Shown here: piece by piece, positions 18,417-27,780 of the stretch
Layout of the letters: each line of letters starts with the position of its first letter
How positions within the stretch are numbered: the first letter of the stretch is position 1
Source of the DNA: Ignavibacteriales bacterium
GTDB lineage: Bacteria; Bacteroidota; Ignavibacteria; UBA10030; UBA8401
Direction: 5' to 3'
Assembly: GCA_026390635.1 (NCBI GenBank)
Contig: JAPLFO010000149.1
Coordinates: 16,855 to 80,854, forward strand
DNA: 64,000 nt
Notes under the pieces: model-generated
The model's database searches: none
Seen by the model: only the letters and a program-made list of their open reading frames with translations
Told to the model about the DNA's origin: nothing
Translations under genes and position numbers: made by a program

Positions 18417-19778
18417 TCATTTCACAACAATCATTCTCTTTGTCTGAACGAGGCCGGCGACGTCAAGCGTGTAGAGATAGATTCCGCTTGAAGTATGGTA
18501 CTGCTGAGCATTGAACTGAACTTGATACGTACCGGGTCCTTTGATTTCGTTGACGAGTGTAGCAATCTCTCTTCCCAGCATATCATGTACTTTCAACAGC
18601 GCATGTCCACTTGCCTCCAACCGATACTCAATCATTGTAGAAGGATTAAACGGATTGGGATAATTTTGAAACAACCCTGATCTTTCCGGAAGGTCACAGC
18701 TCGTCTGCGTGGCGGCGTGCGTTGCTGTTTCAATAACCTTCGCCAACCGTTCCCATATCTGAGTGTTCAATGTTGTCGGGACAAGTGAATTGTCCGGCGC
18801 ATCGCCCATTCGCACAAAGACGAGACCCAAACTTGGAACGACATTGATAAGTTGGCCGTTTTTTCCCAGCGCGGCGATCATATCCTTCGGTGCTGTCGGC
18901 GTCAGATATCCCGGAAACACTAATTGCATACCTGGAAGCATGTAGGTTGACTTTCCGTTCAACCACCAAAGGTATCCATAGGATGGATTGATGTTCTGGG
19001 ATGTGTTGACCATGGCATTGAAATAGGCAGTATCGTTCAACACAACGGCTGAGCCCCATACACCGCGATTAAGAATGAGAAGACCGAATCGCGCCATGCT
19101 GCGCGGTGTGGTATACAAGACGTTATTGTAATCATCGGAGCGGAGATACAGACCGTTCATTCCAATTTTGCTGCGAATCCGGGTCAGGTAGAACTGATTC
19201 AGAGACATTCCGGTGGATCGTTGGATGACCGAGTCAAGAAGAGTATAGGGGGCGTTATGATACGCCCACCGCGTTCCCGCATCGGCTTTGTACAGAAGAC
19301 ATGAACTGAGTGTACAGTCCTTATCAGGCACATCATCATCAAGACCTGCCGTCATCGTCAGTTGGTGTCGTACCGTGATGCGGCTTTCCTTCTCCGGCGA
19401 TTCGCTCGTCCATCCTTTTCCCAGCCATTTCGAAGAAGTATCGGAAAGAGAAAGGAAGCCCTCGCTCCGGGCAATACCGACAAGCACTGATGTCATTGTC
19501 TTTCCGGCGGATGCCCAATACCAGAGACTATCTTTTGTGAAAGTCCCGAAATATTTTTCAATGGCAATTTTCCCATCTTTCAAGATAAGAAATGCCCGAG
19601 TATGACTGCTATCCAGAAGGGAATACAGCGGATCGATGGCCGCGCTATTCCACCCGAAACGAGAGATCGAAACAGTATCCCACTGAGTACCGGTAGCGGG
19701 AGGGAAATAATACGTTTGCGCTGACAGGTATGAGCTGCAGAGGAAAGTAGAAAAGATACACAGAACCAATACTCTCAC
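18417..19778 (-). CDS. Secreted class C beta-lactamase-family serine hydrolase with T9SS tail
   Basis: A 453-residue exported protein of the serine beta-lactamase/penicillin-binding family. The catalytic S-x-x-K is SAGK (WASAGKTMTSVLVG, near residue 90). The Y-x-N motif is YHN (WAYHNAPYTLLD), and a KTG-like box may be GKNG near residue 300. Family members include esterases, peptidases and beta-lactamases, so the substrate cannot be named. The C-terminal 85 residues are a T9SS sorting domain (QNYPNPFNPST ... SSGIYLYTL ... KRMIVVK), placing it at the cell surface or outside. The DUF6268 barrel gene follows directly on the same strand. Confidence 0.87.
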   Translation of the reverse strand: MRVLVLCIFSTFLCSSYLSAQTYYFPPATGTQWDTVSISRFGWNSAAIDPLYSLLDSSHTRAFLILKDGKIAIEKYFGTFTKDSLWYWASAGKTMTSVLVGIARSEGFLSLSDTSSKWLGKGWTSESPEKESRITVRHQLTMTAGLDDDVPDKDCTLSSCLLYKADAGTRWAYHNAPYTLLDSVIQRSTGMSLNQFYLTRIRSKIGMNGLYLRSDDYNNVLYTTPRSMARFGLLILNRGVWGSAVVLNDTAYFNAMVNTSQNINPSYGYLWWLNGKSTYMLPGMQLVFPGYLTPTAPKDMIAALGKNGQLINVVPSLGLVFVRMGDAPDNSLVPTTLNTQIWERLAKVIETATHAATQTSCDLPERSGLFQNYPNPFNPSTMIEYRLEASGHALLKVHDMLGREIATLVNEIKGPGTYQVQFNAQQYHTSSGIYLYTLDVAGLVQTKRMIVVK

Positions 19779-20093
19779 ATGGATGCCTTTTCAGTCTGGA
19801 AGTGCTTCTACCTTAGACAGAACTTGAGAATAACGGTTTAATAGTGAGGTACTTCGATCTGCCGCCGCCTTCAAAGGAGGAGTCTATTCGCGGCCTCAGG
19901 ATTCTGACCGGCGATTCTGGCTCAATCAAGACGGAATCCTGGAATTTTGTTGGTAACGGTGATCCGGCCGCGCGGAAGAAATTCGTTCTGGTCAGATTAT
20001 TTCACTATCTTCATAACATGGGATCGATGAAACGGTTCTGCCGCCGGATACAATCGTCCCTCACACACTGTGCATTTTTCGTGTCGAGCTTTT
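19779..20093. other. Divergent intergenic region
   Basis: About 315 bases between the hydrolase and CotH genes. The 148-codon plus-strand ORF called at 19844 runs into the CotH gene in another frame and shows no motif, so it is not supported. Promoters for both directions should lie here, but none could be assigned. Confidence 0.4.
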
Positions 20094-23009
20094 ATGATTC
20101 GTATCAAAGCGTCTTGGCTCCTGTTGATCTTGGCGATATTCCCACTTGCCACCGCCAATCGATTATTCGCCGCCGAAAAGAACAGTGTCTCAGTTCCGGT
20201 ATTTTCCACCCCGCGTGGCTTTTACAGCAACAGCTTTACAGTTACGGTGAGTTCCGATATTCAATCTGCGGCCATTCAATACACGCTTGATGGCTCAGAT
20301 CCCAGAACTTCTCCGACGGCCATACGACACATATCTCCGGCAATTGTTTTGGTGCATCCACAAAGTACCGAAGGCGAACGGGCCAAAGCTCCCGGCTTTG
20401 TTCTTCGCGCCTGCACTGTGGCGGACGACTTCTCCGTTAGCGAACCAGTCACCCACACATACATTTTTGCCGACAACGCCGGATTGCTGTCGGTCGAAGG
20501 TGCTGTTCCAGGGCCGCACTGGCCTTCCACATCCCAATCGAGTCAATCTATTGATTATGGAATGAGTTCGACGGTCTTAAACGATATCCGATATAGAGAT
20601 GTTATCAGCAACTCGCTGCGTTCAATTCCGACCATCTCCCTTTCTACGGATCTCAAGCATCTATTTGACGCTGATAGCGGCATCTATATGAATGCGATGA
20701 TGGATGGCAGAACATGGGAGCGTCCTGTTTCGATTGAACTCCTCAATCCGGACGGAACGGAGGGTTTTCAAATCAACTGTGGACTTCGAATCCGCGGCGG
20801 ATGGAGCCGTCACGGTGAGAATCCAAAACATGCTTTTCGTCTTTTTTTCAGAAGCGACTACGGCTATGGAAAATTGAAATTCCCTCTTTTCGACAGCGAA
20901 GGAGCCGCGGAATTCGACAAGGTGGATCTTCGCACTGCTCAAAACTACGCCTGGAGTTATCCCGGCCACCTCGGGCAGTATAATACAATGATCAGTGAAG
21001 TCTTCTGCCGTGATCTGCAAAGAGAAATGGGGCAGCCGTATACGCGCAGCAGATTCTACCATTTGTACATCAACGGTGTCTATTGGGGAATCTATCAAAC
21101 CCAGGAGCGTTCAGAGGCAAACTATGCCGCAACATATTTTGGCGGCGCTCAAGAGGATTATGATGTCATCAAGAACGGCGATAACTATGTTGTGGAAGCG
21201 ACAGACGGAAGTCTGGATGCATATCGCACGCTGTGGAATTTCTGCTCAACAGGATTCAGCTCAAACACTATGTATTTTATGATTCAGGGATTAGCTCCTG
21301 ACGGGACCAAAGATCCTCTCTATAAGACCCTCGTTGATATCGATAATCTGATAGATTATATGCTGGTCATATTCTATTCCGGCAATTTTGACAGCCCGAC
21401 ATCGAAGTTTGGCAATAACAAAGGGCTTAATAATTTCTATGCTGTTTATAACAGAAATGGAAACCGCGGATTTCAGTTTTTTGTCCACGATGCGGAACAT
21501 ACGCTTCGAACCACAGCGGGCGAGGGACCCGGGATCGGACTGTACGAGAACCGCGTAAACATCGGAGACCTGACAGACGGCTATCGAATGCTGGTTAATG
21601 ATTTTTCTGTATTCCACCCGCAATGGTTGCACTTCAGATTATCGAGCAATGCTGAGTATCGCATGCGTTTTGCCGATCATGTGTACAAACATTTTTTCAA
21701 CCGGGGTTGTTTGACACCGGCAAGAACAGCGGAATTGTTCCTTGCACGCGCAGCAGAAATCGATACTGCTATTATCGGCGAATCTGCACGATGGGGAAAT
21801 ACATACTTGTATCCGGCAGCAACGAGGGATGACACATGGAAACCCGCGATCAATGATATTGTGAAGAATTATCTCCCCAAACGGTCCTCAATCGTTTTGA
21901 GTCAGCTGCAATCCGCTTCATTGTATCCCGCAATTCAACCGCCTCTTTTTCTCAACGGTGCGGATACGCTGCCGGGTGAAAGCATTAGAGTGTCTTCCGA
22001 CTACACGCTGACACTTTCTAATCCTAATGGATCAGCGGGCACAATACAGTACACGCTTGACAACAGTGATCCGCGGGCAATCGGAGGAACTTCCGCGCCT
22101 GAAGCAAAGCATGGCGGCAATCGCGTCGATGTAACAATTCGTTCCACTACTGTGGTAAAAGCCCGTATTCTGAATGGAGGAACCTGGAGTGCGCTGCATG
22201 AAATTGTCCTCTTTTCAAACGACAACGTCAGGGATCTCAAGGTTACGGAAATACACTACCATCCGTTGCCCGCTGATACGGTCAGCGGAAATGAGATCGA
22301 GTTTTTAGAATTGAAAAACACCGGATCGTTGCCGATTAATCTATCGCAGGCGGCATTTTCCAAAGGCATTACATACACGTTCCCAACCGGTTGTGTGATT
22401 GATCCGAATGCCTTCATTGTTTTGGCTTCCAACAAAGCGGAGTTCACCAGGCGATATGCATTTCTCCCCTTTGGAGAATACGACGGTCAGCTTGATAACA
22501 GCGGCGAGAGAGTCTTGCTCATGACCGCAGCAGCCGATACGATTTTTTCAATCCAGTACGATGATACGGCTCCATGGCCTGTTGCACCGGATACCGGGGG
22601 GTATTCACTGGTTCCAAAGGAGATAAATCCCAGAGGTGACCAAAATGACGGCTCACAGTGGCGGTCGTCGTATGCGGTGCACGGTTCTCCCGGACGGGAT
22701 GATAATGTGACAGCTGTTGAAAAGACCCCGGCACCGATAGCGCCGCGGTCTTTTGCATTGTATCAAAACTATCCGAATCCATTTAATCCGATCTCAATCA
22801 TCCGCTATCAGTTGCCGGCCGCAGCCCGCGTGACCCTCACCATCTATGACGTCCTTGGAAGAGAAGTAACAATGCTGGTGAATGAAATCAAAACTGCTGG
22901 AGATTATTCGGTCACATTCGATGCGTCAAGACTATCCAGTGGAATGTATTGGGCACGACTGCAGGGCGGCCAAAATATTCAATGCAAGAAAATGATGTTG
23001 ATACGATAA
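20094..23009 (+). CDS. CotH kinase-family secreted protein with chitobiase-C, lamin-tail and T9SS domains
   Basis: A 971-residue protein. I take the first ATG (20094), not the GTG used in the track. It leads into a signal peptide (MIRIKASWLLLILAIFPLATA). Domains in order: a chitobiase C-terminal-like module (YTLDGSDPRTSPTA, about 65-85); a CotH kinase domain (CGLRIRGGWSRHGENPKHAF through FQFFVHDAEHTLRT, about 240-480); a second chitobiase-C motif (YTLDNSDPRAIGG, about 660); a lamin-tail domain (LKVTEIHYHPLP ... IEFLELKNTG, about 720-880); and a T9SS tail (QNYPNPFNPIS ... KKMMLIR). CotH of spore formers is an atypical protein kinase. Whether this secreted version phosphorylates proteins is unknown. 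Confidence 0.9.
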   Translation: MIRIKASWLLLILAIFPLATANRLFAAEKNSVSVPVFSTPRGFYSNSFTVTVSSDIQSAAIQYTLDGSDPRTSPTAIRHISPAIVLVHPQSTEGERAKAPGFVLRACTVADDFSVSEPVTHTYIFADNAGLLSVEGAVPGPHWPSTSQSSQSIDYGMSSTVLNDIRYRDVISNSLRSIPTISLSTDLKHLFDADSGIYMNAMMDGRTWERPVSIELLNPDGTEGFQINCGLRIRGGWSRHGENPKHAFRLFFRSDYGYGKLKFPLFDSEGAAEFDKVDLRTAQNYAWSYPGHLGQYNTMISEVFCRDLQREMGQPYTRSRFYHLYINGVYWGIYQTQERSEANYAATYFGGAQEDYDVIKNGDNYVVEATDGSLDAYRTLWNFCSTGFSSNTMYFMIQGLAPDGTKDPLYKTLVDIDNLIDYMLVIFYSGNFDSPTSKFGNNKGLNNFYAVYNRNGNRGFQFFVHDAEHTLRTTAGEGPGIGLYENRVNIGDLTDGYRMLVNDFSVFHPQWLHFRLSSNAEYRMRFADHVYKHFFNRGCLTPARTAELFLARAAEIDTAIIGESARWGNTYLYPAATRDDTWKPAINDIVKNYLPKRSSIVLSQLQSASLYPAIQPPLFLNGADTLPGESIRVSSDYTLTLSNPNGSAGTIQYTLDNSDPRAIGGTSAPEAKHGGNRVDVTIRSTTVVKARILNGGTWSALHEIVLFSNDNVRDLKVTEIHYHPLPADTVSGNEIEFLELKNTGSLPINLSQAAFSKGITYTFPTGCVIDPNAFIVLASNKAEFTRRYAFLPFGEYDGQLDNSGERVLLMTAAADTIFSIQYDDTAPWPVAPDTGGYSLVPKEINPRGDQNDGSQWRSSYAVHGSPGRDDNVTAVEKTPAPIAPRSFALYQNYPNPFNPISIIRYQLPAAARVTLTIYDVLGREVTMLVNEIKTAGDYSVTFDASRLSSGMYWARLQGGQNIQCKKMMLIR

Positions 23010-23021
23010 GGACATCTGTCC

Positions 23022-23311
23022 TTATCGGACGAGAAGCATCTTCCGCTTTTGCGCAAATCTTCTGTGGAAACCGCGTCCAGTGTATAGAAGTAGATTCCAC
23101 TTGGTGTTTGAGCATTCCACGTCGCTTGCCATTCGCCGGGCACATCATACACGTCCAGCGTCACCTTTCCGTTCTCCGGAAGAGCATAGTGAATACTCGT
23201 CGAGGGATTGAATGGATTCGGATAGTTCTGACCAATCGAAATGCAGACATTTATGAATTGCTGATGATTCACAAAGAATCTATATTGCGATATGGTTTCT
23301 TCGCTGTCCAC
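23022..23311 (-). pseudogene. Relic of a T9SS cargo gene (sorting-domain fragment)
   Basis: The minus strand encodes an isolated sorting domain: IGQNYPNPFNPSTSIHYALPENGKV, then VTLDVYDVPGEWQATWNAQ and PSGIYFYTLDA. Compared with intact copies it lacks about 15 residues of the 'LGREVATLVNE' segment. The frame then shifts, and the normal end QKRKMLLVR-stop is readable only in another frame (stop at 23022-23024). Nothing upstream resembles the passenger domain. This is the remains of a secreted-protein gene whose end converges on the CotH gene. Confidence 0.75.
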
Positions 23312-23353
23312 GACCGTACGATCTGAAATATTTCTTCTCCTTGGGTGGCAAAA

Positions 23354-24943
23354 ATGATATCAATCCTTCTCAAGAGCCGCAAACTATTCCTGTTTTTCTT
23401 GCTCCTGACCATCGCTCACGCACAAAACCGGCAGATCGATTCACTAAAACAACTACTCCCAACCATCAGTGGCAAAGGGCGACTTGCCGTCCTGTATGTC
23501 CTTTCCAATCAATTGGAGAACACCTCCCCTAGAGAAGCGCGGGAATACGGTCTTGAAGGCGTTTCGCTCGCACGACAATTGGGTGATTCGTCTTCCTTGG
23601 CTACCCTTTATTCTTCGCTGGCTTTCAGTTCCAGCGAACTGGGCGATTTCGAGCAATCGCTGCAATACGGCTATCGCTCGCTTGAAATAGGCACCCTGAT
23701 TCATGACAAGAGGAAGATCGCCAGCGCAAATAGCACTCTTGGCATTGCATATGTCTATGTCGGACAGTATAGCAAGGCTCTTGAGCATCATCTTGAAGCA
23801 CTCCGTCTGCGCCAAGAACTCGGACTCATTATCCCGACAGCAAGTTCACTTAATAATATCGGAATTGTTTATCACAATATCGGTCAGTACGACAAAGCAA
23901 TTGAGTACTACAAACGCGCACAGGAACGCCATGGGTCATCGGTAACGGATCTTGTGAATGCCCGCTATCTTACCAACATCGGCTATTCGGAATTTAAGCG
24001 CGGTAATTTTGAGACGGCGATGAAGTATCATACAGAGGCACTTCAGATCGCAGAGAAATCACATTATGACGGAGTGCTGGCCTATATTTATTTTAACCTC
24101 GGCATCATGCACTCGGAGAAACAAGACTTCGAAAAAGCGCTCAGTTATCTGCTGCGCTCCTACCGCTATTATGAATCGCTTGGCCAGAAATACGGATCAC
24201 TGCAAGTGCTGAATGCGATCGGAACGAATTATTACAAAACGGGTCGGTACAGCAAAGCATTTGAATATCTTGATCGGGCGGTTGTTTTGGCACGACAGAT
24301 CAACGCACCGGAGCAATTGAAATCGAGTTATGAAATCCTCCATTCCATTTACGACAGAACCGGACCGACAGCAAAAGCATATCAATTCTATCGACTGTAT
24401 TCCGAAGCGAAAGACTCGCTCATGAGTTCCAACGAATCAAAAAAGATCGCCGAAATTGCTATACAACACGTAACAACAGAAAAACAGCGGGAGATCGAGC
24501 TTCTCAAGAAAGAAAAGCTCATCTCTGATCTGAATTTCGAACAAGAGGGCACCCGGACGAAAATCCTGTATGTGAGTATACTGTTGTCGGTGGTGATCAG
24601 TTCTTTTCTCTTTTTCAACTATCGTCGGACCCACAAGACCAAACTGACAGTTGAGGAAAAGAACAAAGAACTCAATCTGCTGAACGATGAATTGACGCTG
24701 CTGAATGACAAACTGAAGTTGCTGAATGATGAATTGCAGATAAAAATGAGCGAGATCAAACTCCTCAGCGGATTGCTGCCGATCTGCGCCAATTGCAAAA
24801 AGATCCGAGATGATAATGGAAAGTGGGAACGGATGGAACAGTATATTACAAAGCACAGTGATGCGAAATTCTCCCACGGGATCTGCCCTGATTGCATGCA
24901 GTCACTGTATGGCGATGTCCTGACAAATTTCAAGCAACCGTAG
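23354..24943 (+). CDS. TPR-repeat membrane signalling protein with C-terminal Cys-cluster motif
   Basis: About 529 residues. I use the ATG at 23354, not the GTG at 23345, because GGGTGG is well placed. A signal peptide (FLFFLLLTIAHAQ) is followed by seven or so tetratricopeptide repeats (for example YSKALEHHLEALRLRQELG and YDKAIEYYKRAQERHG) over about residues 50-340. One membrane helix (ILYVSILLSVVISSFLFFNY, near 410) and a leucine-rich coiled coil (LNLLNDELTLLNDKLKLLNDE) follow. The end carries LPICANCKKIRDD and HGICPDC, a motif often found at the output end of PAS or response-regulator proteins. It probably senses through periplasmic TPRs. It converges on the two-component operon with a 14-base gap. 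Confidence 0.8.
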   Translation: MISILLKSRKLFLFFLLLTIAHAQNRQIDSLKQLLPTISGKGRLAVLYVLSNQLENTSPREAREYGLEGVSLARQLGDSSSLATLYSSLAFSSSELGDFEQSLQYGYRSLEIGTLIHDKRKIASANSTLGIAYVYVGQYSKALEHHLEALRLRQELGLIIPTASSLNNIGIVYHNIGQYDKAIEYYKRAQERHGSSVTDLVNARYLTNIGYSEFKRGNFETAMKYHTEALQIAEKSHYDGVLAYIYFNLGIMHSEKQDFEKALSYLLRSYRYYESLGQKYGSLQVLNAIGTNYYKTGRYSKAFEYLDRAVVLARQINAPEQLKSSYEILHSIYDRTGPTAKAYQFYRLYSEAKDSLMSSNESKKIAEIAIQHVTTEKQREIELLKKEKLISDLNFEQEGTRTKILYVSILLSVVISSFLFFNYRRTHKTKLTVEEKNKELNLLNDELTLLNDKLKLLNDELQIKMSEIKLLSGLLPICANCKKIRDDNGKWERMEQYITKHSDAKFSHGICPDCMQSLYGDVLTNFKQP

Positions 24944-24957
24944 GCGCGGAAGGTGTC

Positions 24958-26319
24958 TCATTGAATTCTCACATGCGGCAGCAGCCTGTCGATCTTGCTG
25001 TTGAGTGTCGTTCGTGGAATCTTGAGCAACCTTGCCGCATCGGTAACATTATTCCTGCACTGAGCGAGAGCCCATTCCAGGATCATCGTTTCCTTGCCTG
25101 AGATGTATTCTTCAAACGACTGATAATTTGAAAATTCCTCTTTCAGGTATTTGTCCGTTGAACGCTCCGAAAGCGCCAACACCGAAATATCGATCTTGCC
25201 GCTGAAGGATAATGCAATCATGCGCTCGACGATGTTTTCCAGTTCCCGGACATTTCCGGGCCAATGATACGACTGCAATTTGTCAAAGATTTCATTCGTG
25301 AGCAGCATGATCTTGTCTTCTGCATGATGTTTCTTGAAGAAGTATTCCACCAGCAAGGGAATATCTTCCTTGCGTTCGCGAAGCGTGGGAATCTTTATTG
25401 GAATAATGTTCAATCGATAAAAAAGATCTTCCCGGAATGTTTTATTCTCGACTTTTTTCTTCAAATCGATCTTTGTAGCACATATGATGCGAACGTCGAT
25501 CGGGATGTTCTGATTTCCGCCTATATGTGTGATCTCACGCTCTTGAATAACCCTGAGCAGTTTGACCTGGACACTCAACGGAAAATCATCGACATCATCG
25601 ATAAACAGCGTTCCTCTGTCTGCCCGTTCAAAATACCCGATATGCTGTTTGATTGCTCCGGTGAAGGATCCTTTTTCATGTCCGAAGAGTTCGCTTTCCA
25701 GGATGCTTTCCGGAATACTGGAGACACTCACCGTAATAAAGTTCTCATCACGACGGGAACTTGTTTTGTGCAGCGCCCGGGCGACAAGTTCTTTCCCCGT
25801 TCCGCTTTCCCCTTCGATCAATACCGTCGAATCGTTATGCGCTATCTGGCTGATGGTATGAACCAGCGTTTTCATCGGTTGCGACAAGCCGACGATCGTC
25901 TTATTCTCAAGAGTTTGAAGCCTGTTCTTGAGTTCCAGATTCTCCGTAAGGACTTTTTGCAGCTGTTTGATGTTCCGGAGTATGGAAATCAATTTCTCAG
26001 GGGAGAATGGTTTGGTGAGATAATCATACGCGCCGATCTTCAGCGACTGAATTGCGGTATCCACGCTCGCGTACGCCGTCATCAAAATGACTTTGCACGC
26101 CGGCTTGATAGATATAATGGATGTCAGCACGTCGATACCGTTCAATTTCGGCAGACGCAGATCGGTGATGACAATGTCCGGATCCGCAGATTTGAAAAGC
26201 GTGAGTCCTTCCTCGCCGTTTTCGGCGGCAAAGACTTCATATCCCTCGTTCACCAGAATATCCGAGAGCGATTTCCGTGTGATTTTTTCGTCCTCAATGA
26301 TCAGCAGCTTCGTCTTCAT
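24958..26319 (-). CDS. NtrC-family sigma-54-dependent response regulator
   Basis: About 453 residues from the ATG at 26319 (the track ATG at 26358 adds 13 residues before the receiver domain). The receiver domain has IIEDE, phospho-acceptor D53 (VITDLRLP) and TKPFSP. The AAA+ domain has Walker A GESGTGKE (about 170) and the sigma-54 loop GSFTGA (about 217; GAFTGA in most). Its Walker B is TLFIDDVDD, where the usual DE is DD. A Fis-type helix-turn-helix ends the protein (NVTDAARLLKIPRTTLNSKI). It should activate RpoN promoters on phosphorylation by the overlapping histidine kinase (26-base overlap). Confidence 0.93.
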   Translation of the reverse strand: MKTKLLIIEDEKITRKSLSDILVNEGYEVFAAENGEEGLTLFKSADPDIVITDLRLPKLNGIDVLTSIISIKPACKVILMTAYASVDTAIQSLKIGAYDYLTKPFSPEKLISILRNIKQLQKVLTENLELKNRLQTLENKTIVGLSQPMKTLVHTISQIAHNDSTVLIEGESGTGKELVARALHKTSSRRDENFITVSVSSIPESILESELFGHEKGSFTGAIKQHIGYFERADRGTLFIDDVDDFPLSVQVKLLRVIQEREITHIGGNQNIPIDVRIICATKIDLKKKVENKTFREDLFYRLNIIPIKIPTLRERKEDIPLLVEYFFKKHHAEDKIMLLTNEIFDKLQSYHWPGNVRELENIVERMIALSFSGKIDISVLALSERSTDKYLKEEFSNYQSFEEYISGKETMILEWALAQCRNNVTDAARLLKIPRTTLNSKIDRLLPHVRIQ

Positions 26320-27769
26320 ACGCAACCGGTAATTGTATTGTGAAAATAGTTTCCACATTCTGAGTGCTCTGGACGTCTATCCGCCCGCCGTGTGATTCAA
26401 TAATTCCCATGCAGACCGATAATCCCAGCCCCGTACCTGTGCCGACGTCTTTGGTGGTGAAGAACGGGTCAAATATTTTTTTGAGATCATCCGGGGAAAT
26501 CCCCGCCCCGCTATCCCGGATCTCCATGAACACGTGTTTGCTGTCATTGTTTCCGGTGGTAATTGTGATTGAACCGTTTTTCTCGATGGCATCATAACTG
26601 TTCAATACTAGATTCATCACCACTTCCTGAAACAAATGAGAATCGATCCGGACTTCTCCGATCTCGCCTGCAAGATCCGTCTGCACGTCGATTTGTTTCT
26701 CTTTCAGCCGAAGTTCAAAGAGATTGAGCACTTTGTGGATTGCATCATTAATATTGATGAGGCTTTCCGATGTTGACTGCTGCCGGGCGAATCCCAGAAG
26801 TTTTTTTACGATGGTTTCGATATCCTCGATTCCTTCATTGATAAGATTGAGATATTCGCCGGTTTTCTGCCCATTGTTTGCATTCTGCTGGATCGCATAC
26901 AAGCACGACTTGATACCATTCAAAGGATTATTCACCTGATGCGCAACGCCGGAAGCGAGCCTGCCGATGGAGGCGAGTTTCTCTGCCTGATAAATCTGTT
27001 TCTGCGCCTGCTCCAGTTCCTTTTTGGAACTTTCCAACCGCCCCTGTAATGATTGAAAGTGATTGTAAAAGAATCCGATCTCATCCTGTCGCCGCGGAAG
27101 CTCAATTTGCACATCCGGAGAAAAATCGATGGAATCAATGACGTGGACAAGCTGCTCCAGTGATGATGTCATCCGGCGGATGGAAATAAAAAGAATCAGA
27201 AGCACGATTGACGTAACAAGAATTGTCGCCACCAGAAGAATGATAAAAACGCTGGCAATCTCATCACGGATCGGCTGCGCATCGAACCCGATGGTGGCCG
27301 TGCCCCAGTGCTTTCCGGAAAATATCAGCGGCTGACGAACTTCCATCGTCCACCCGAACTGAGGATTATCATAGATCTTGATTTCTTTGGCATGTGCGGC
27401 AGGCGTTCCCGGATCGAACGAGAACGACGGGGCATAGTTTGAGTGATTCGTGATCTGAATAATAGATGTCCCGTTTTTGTCGAAGATGACAACATATTGT
27501 ACATTGCCCAAACGGGAGATGAAATTCTCCACATAGGTTTCAAGAATGTTCTCTTTTTTATAGACGGATTTTTCTTCAAAGATCAGCGCATCAACCACGG
27601 TCACGGCAAAGGTTCTTGATATGGAGACAGCATTTTCGGATTGTTTCTGAATAATGATCTCTCTCCACTTCAACAGCAGAACAAATGAGATCAGCAGCAT
27701 GAGAAGCGTGATGACCGAACCGGTGAGAAGTAATATTCTTGTCTTGAGACTGGAACGAACACTGAGCAT
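26294..27769 (-). CDS. Sensor histidine kinase
   Basis: A 491-residue membrane kinase. TM1 lies at about 11-34, a periplasmic Cache/PAS-like sensor at about 35-170 (VQYVVIFDKNGTSIIQITNH), TM2 at about 173-197, and then a HAMP-like linker. The HisKA domain has phospho-acceptor H277 (GVAHQVNNPLNG), and the HATPase has N box LVLNSYDAI, DSGAGISPDD and GTGLGLSVC. It sits between the PhnD-like binding-protein gene (12 bases upstream) and its response regulator (overlapping downstream), forming a three-gene signalling operon. The ligand may be presented by the PhnD-like protein, but that gene is broken here. Confidence 0.93.
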   Translation of the reverse strand: MLSVRSSLKTRILLLTGSVITLLMLLISFVLLLKWREIIIQKQSENAVSISRTFAVTVVDALIFEEKSVYKKENILETYVENFISRLGNVQYVVIFDKNGTSIIQITNHSNYAPSFSFDPGTPAAHAKEIKIYDNPQFGWTMEVRQPLIFSGKHWGTATIGFDAQPIRDEIASVFIILLVATILVTSIVLLILFISIRRMTSSLEQLVHVIDSIDFSPDVQIELPRRQDEIGFFYNHFQSLQGRLESSKKELEQAQKQIYQAEKLASIGRLASGVAHQVNNPLNGIKSCLYAIQQNANNGQKTGEYLNLINEGIEDIETIVKKLLGFARQQSTSESLININDAIHKVLNLFELRLKEKQIDVQTDLAGEIGEVRIDSHLFQEVVMNLVLNSYDAIEKNGSITITTGNNDSKHVFMEIRDSGAGISPDDLKKIFDPFFTTKDVGTGTGLGLSVCMGIIESHGGRIDVQSTQNVETIFTIQLPVAYEDEAADH

Positions 27770-27780
27770 TCTATCCTCTG

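Noticed and set aside
19844-20290. 148-codon plus-strand ORF before the CotH gene
   Set aside because: It runs into the CotH gene in another frame and has no protein features.
25264-26343. 359-codon plus-strand ORF
   Set aside because: Antisense shadow of the NtrC-family regulator, which has all catalytic motifs on the minus strand.
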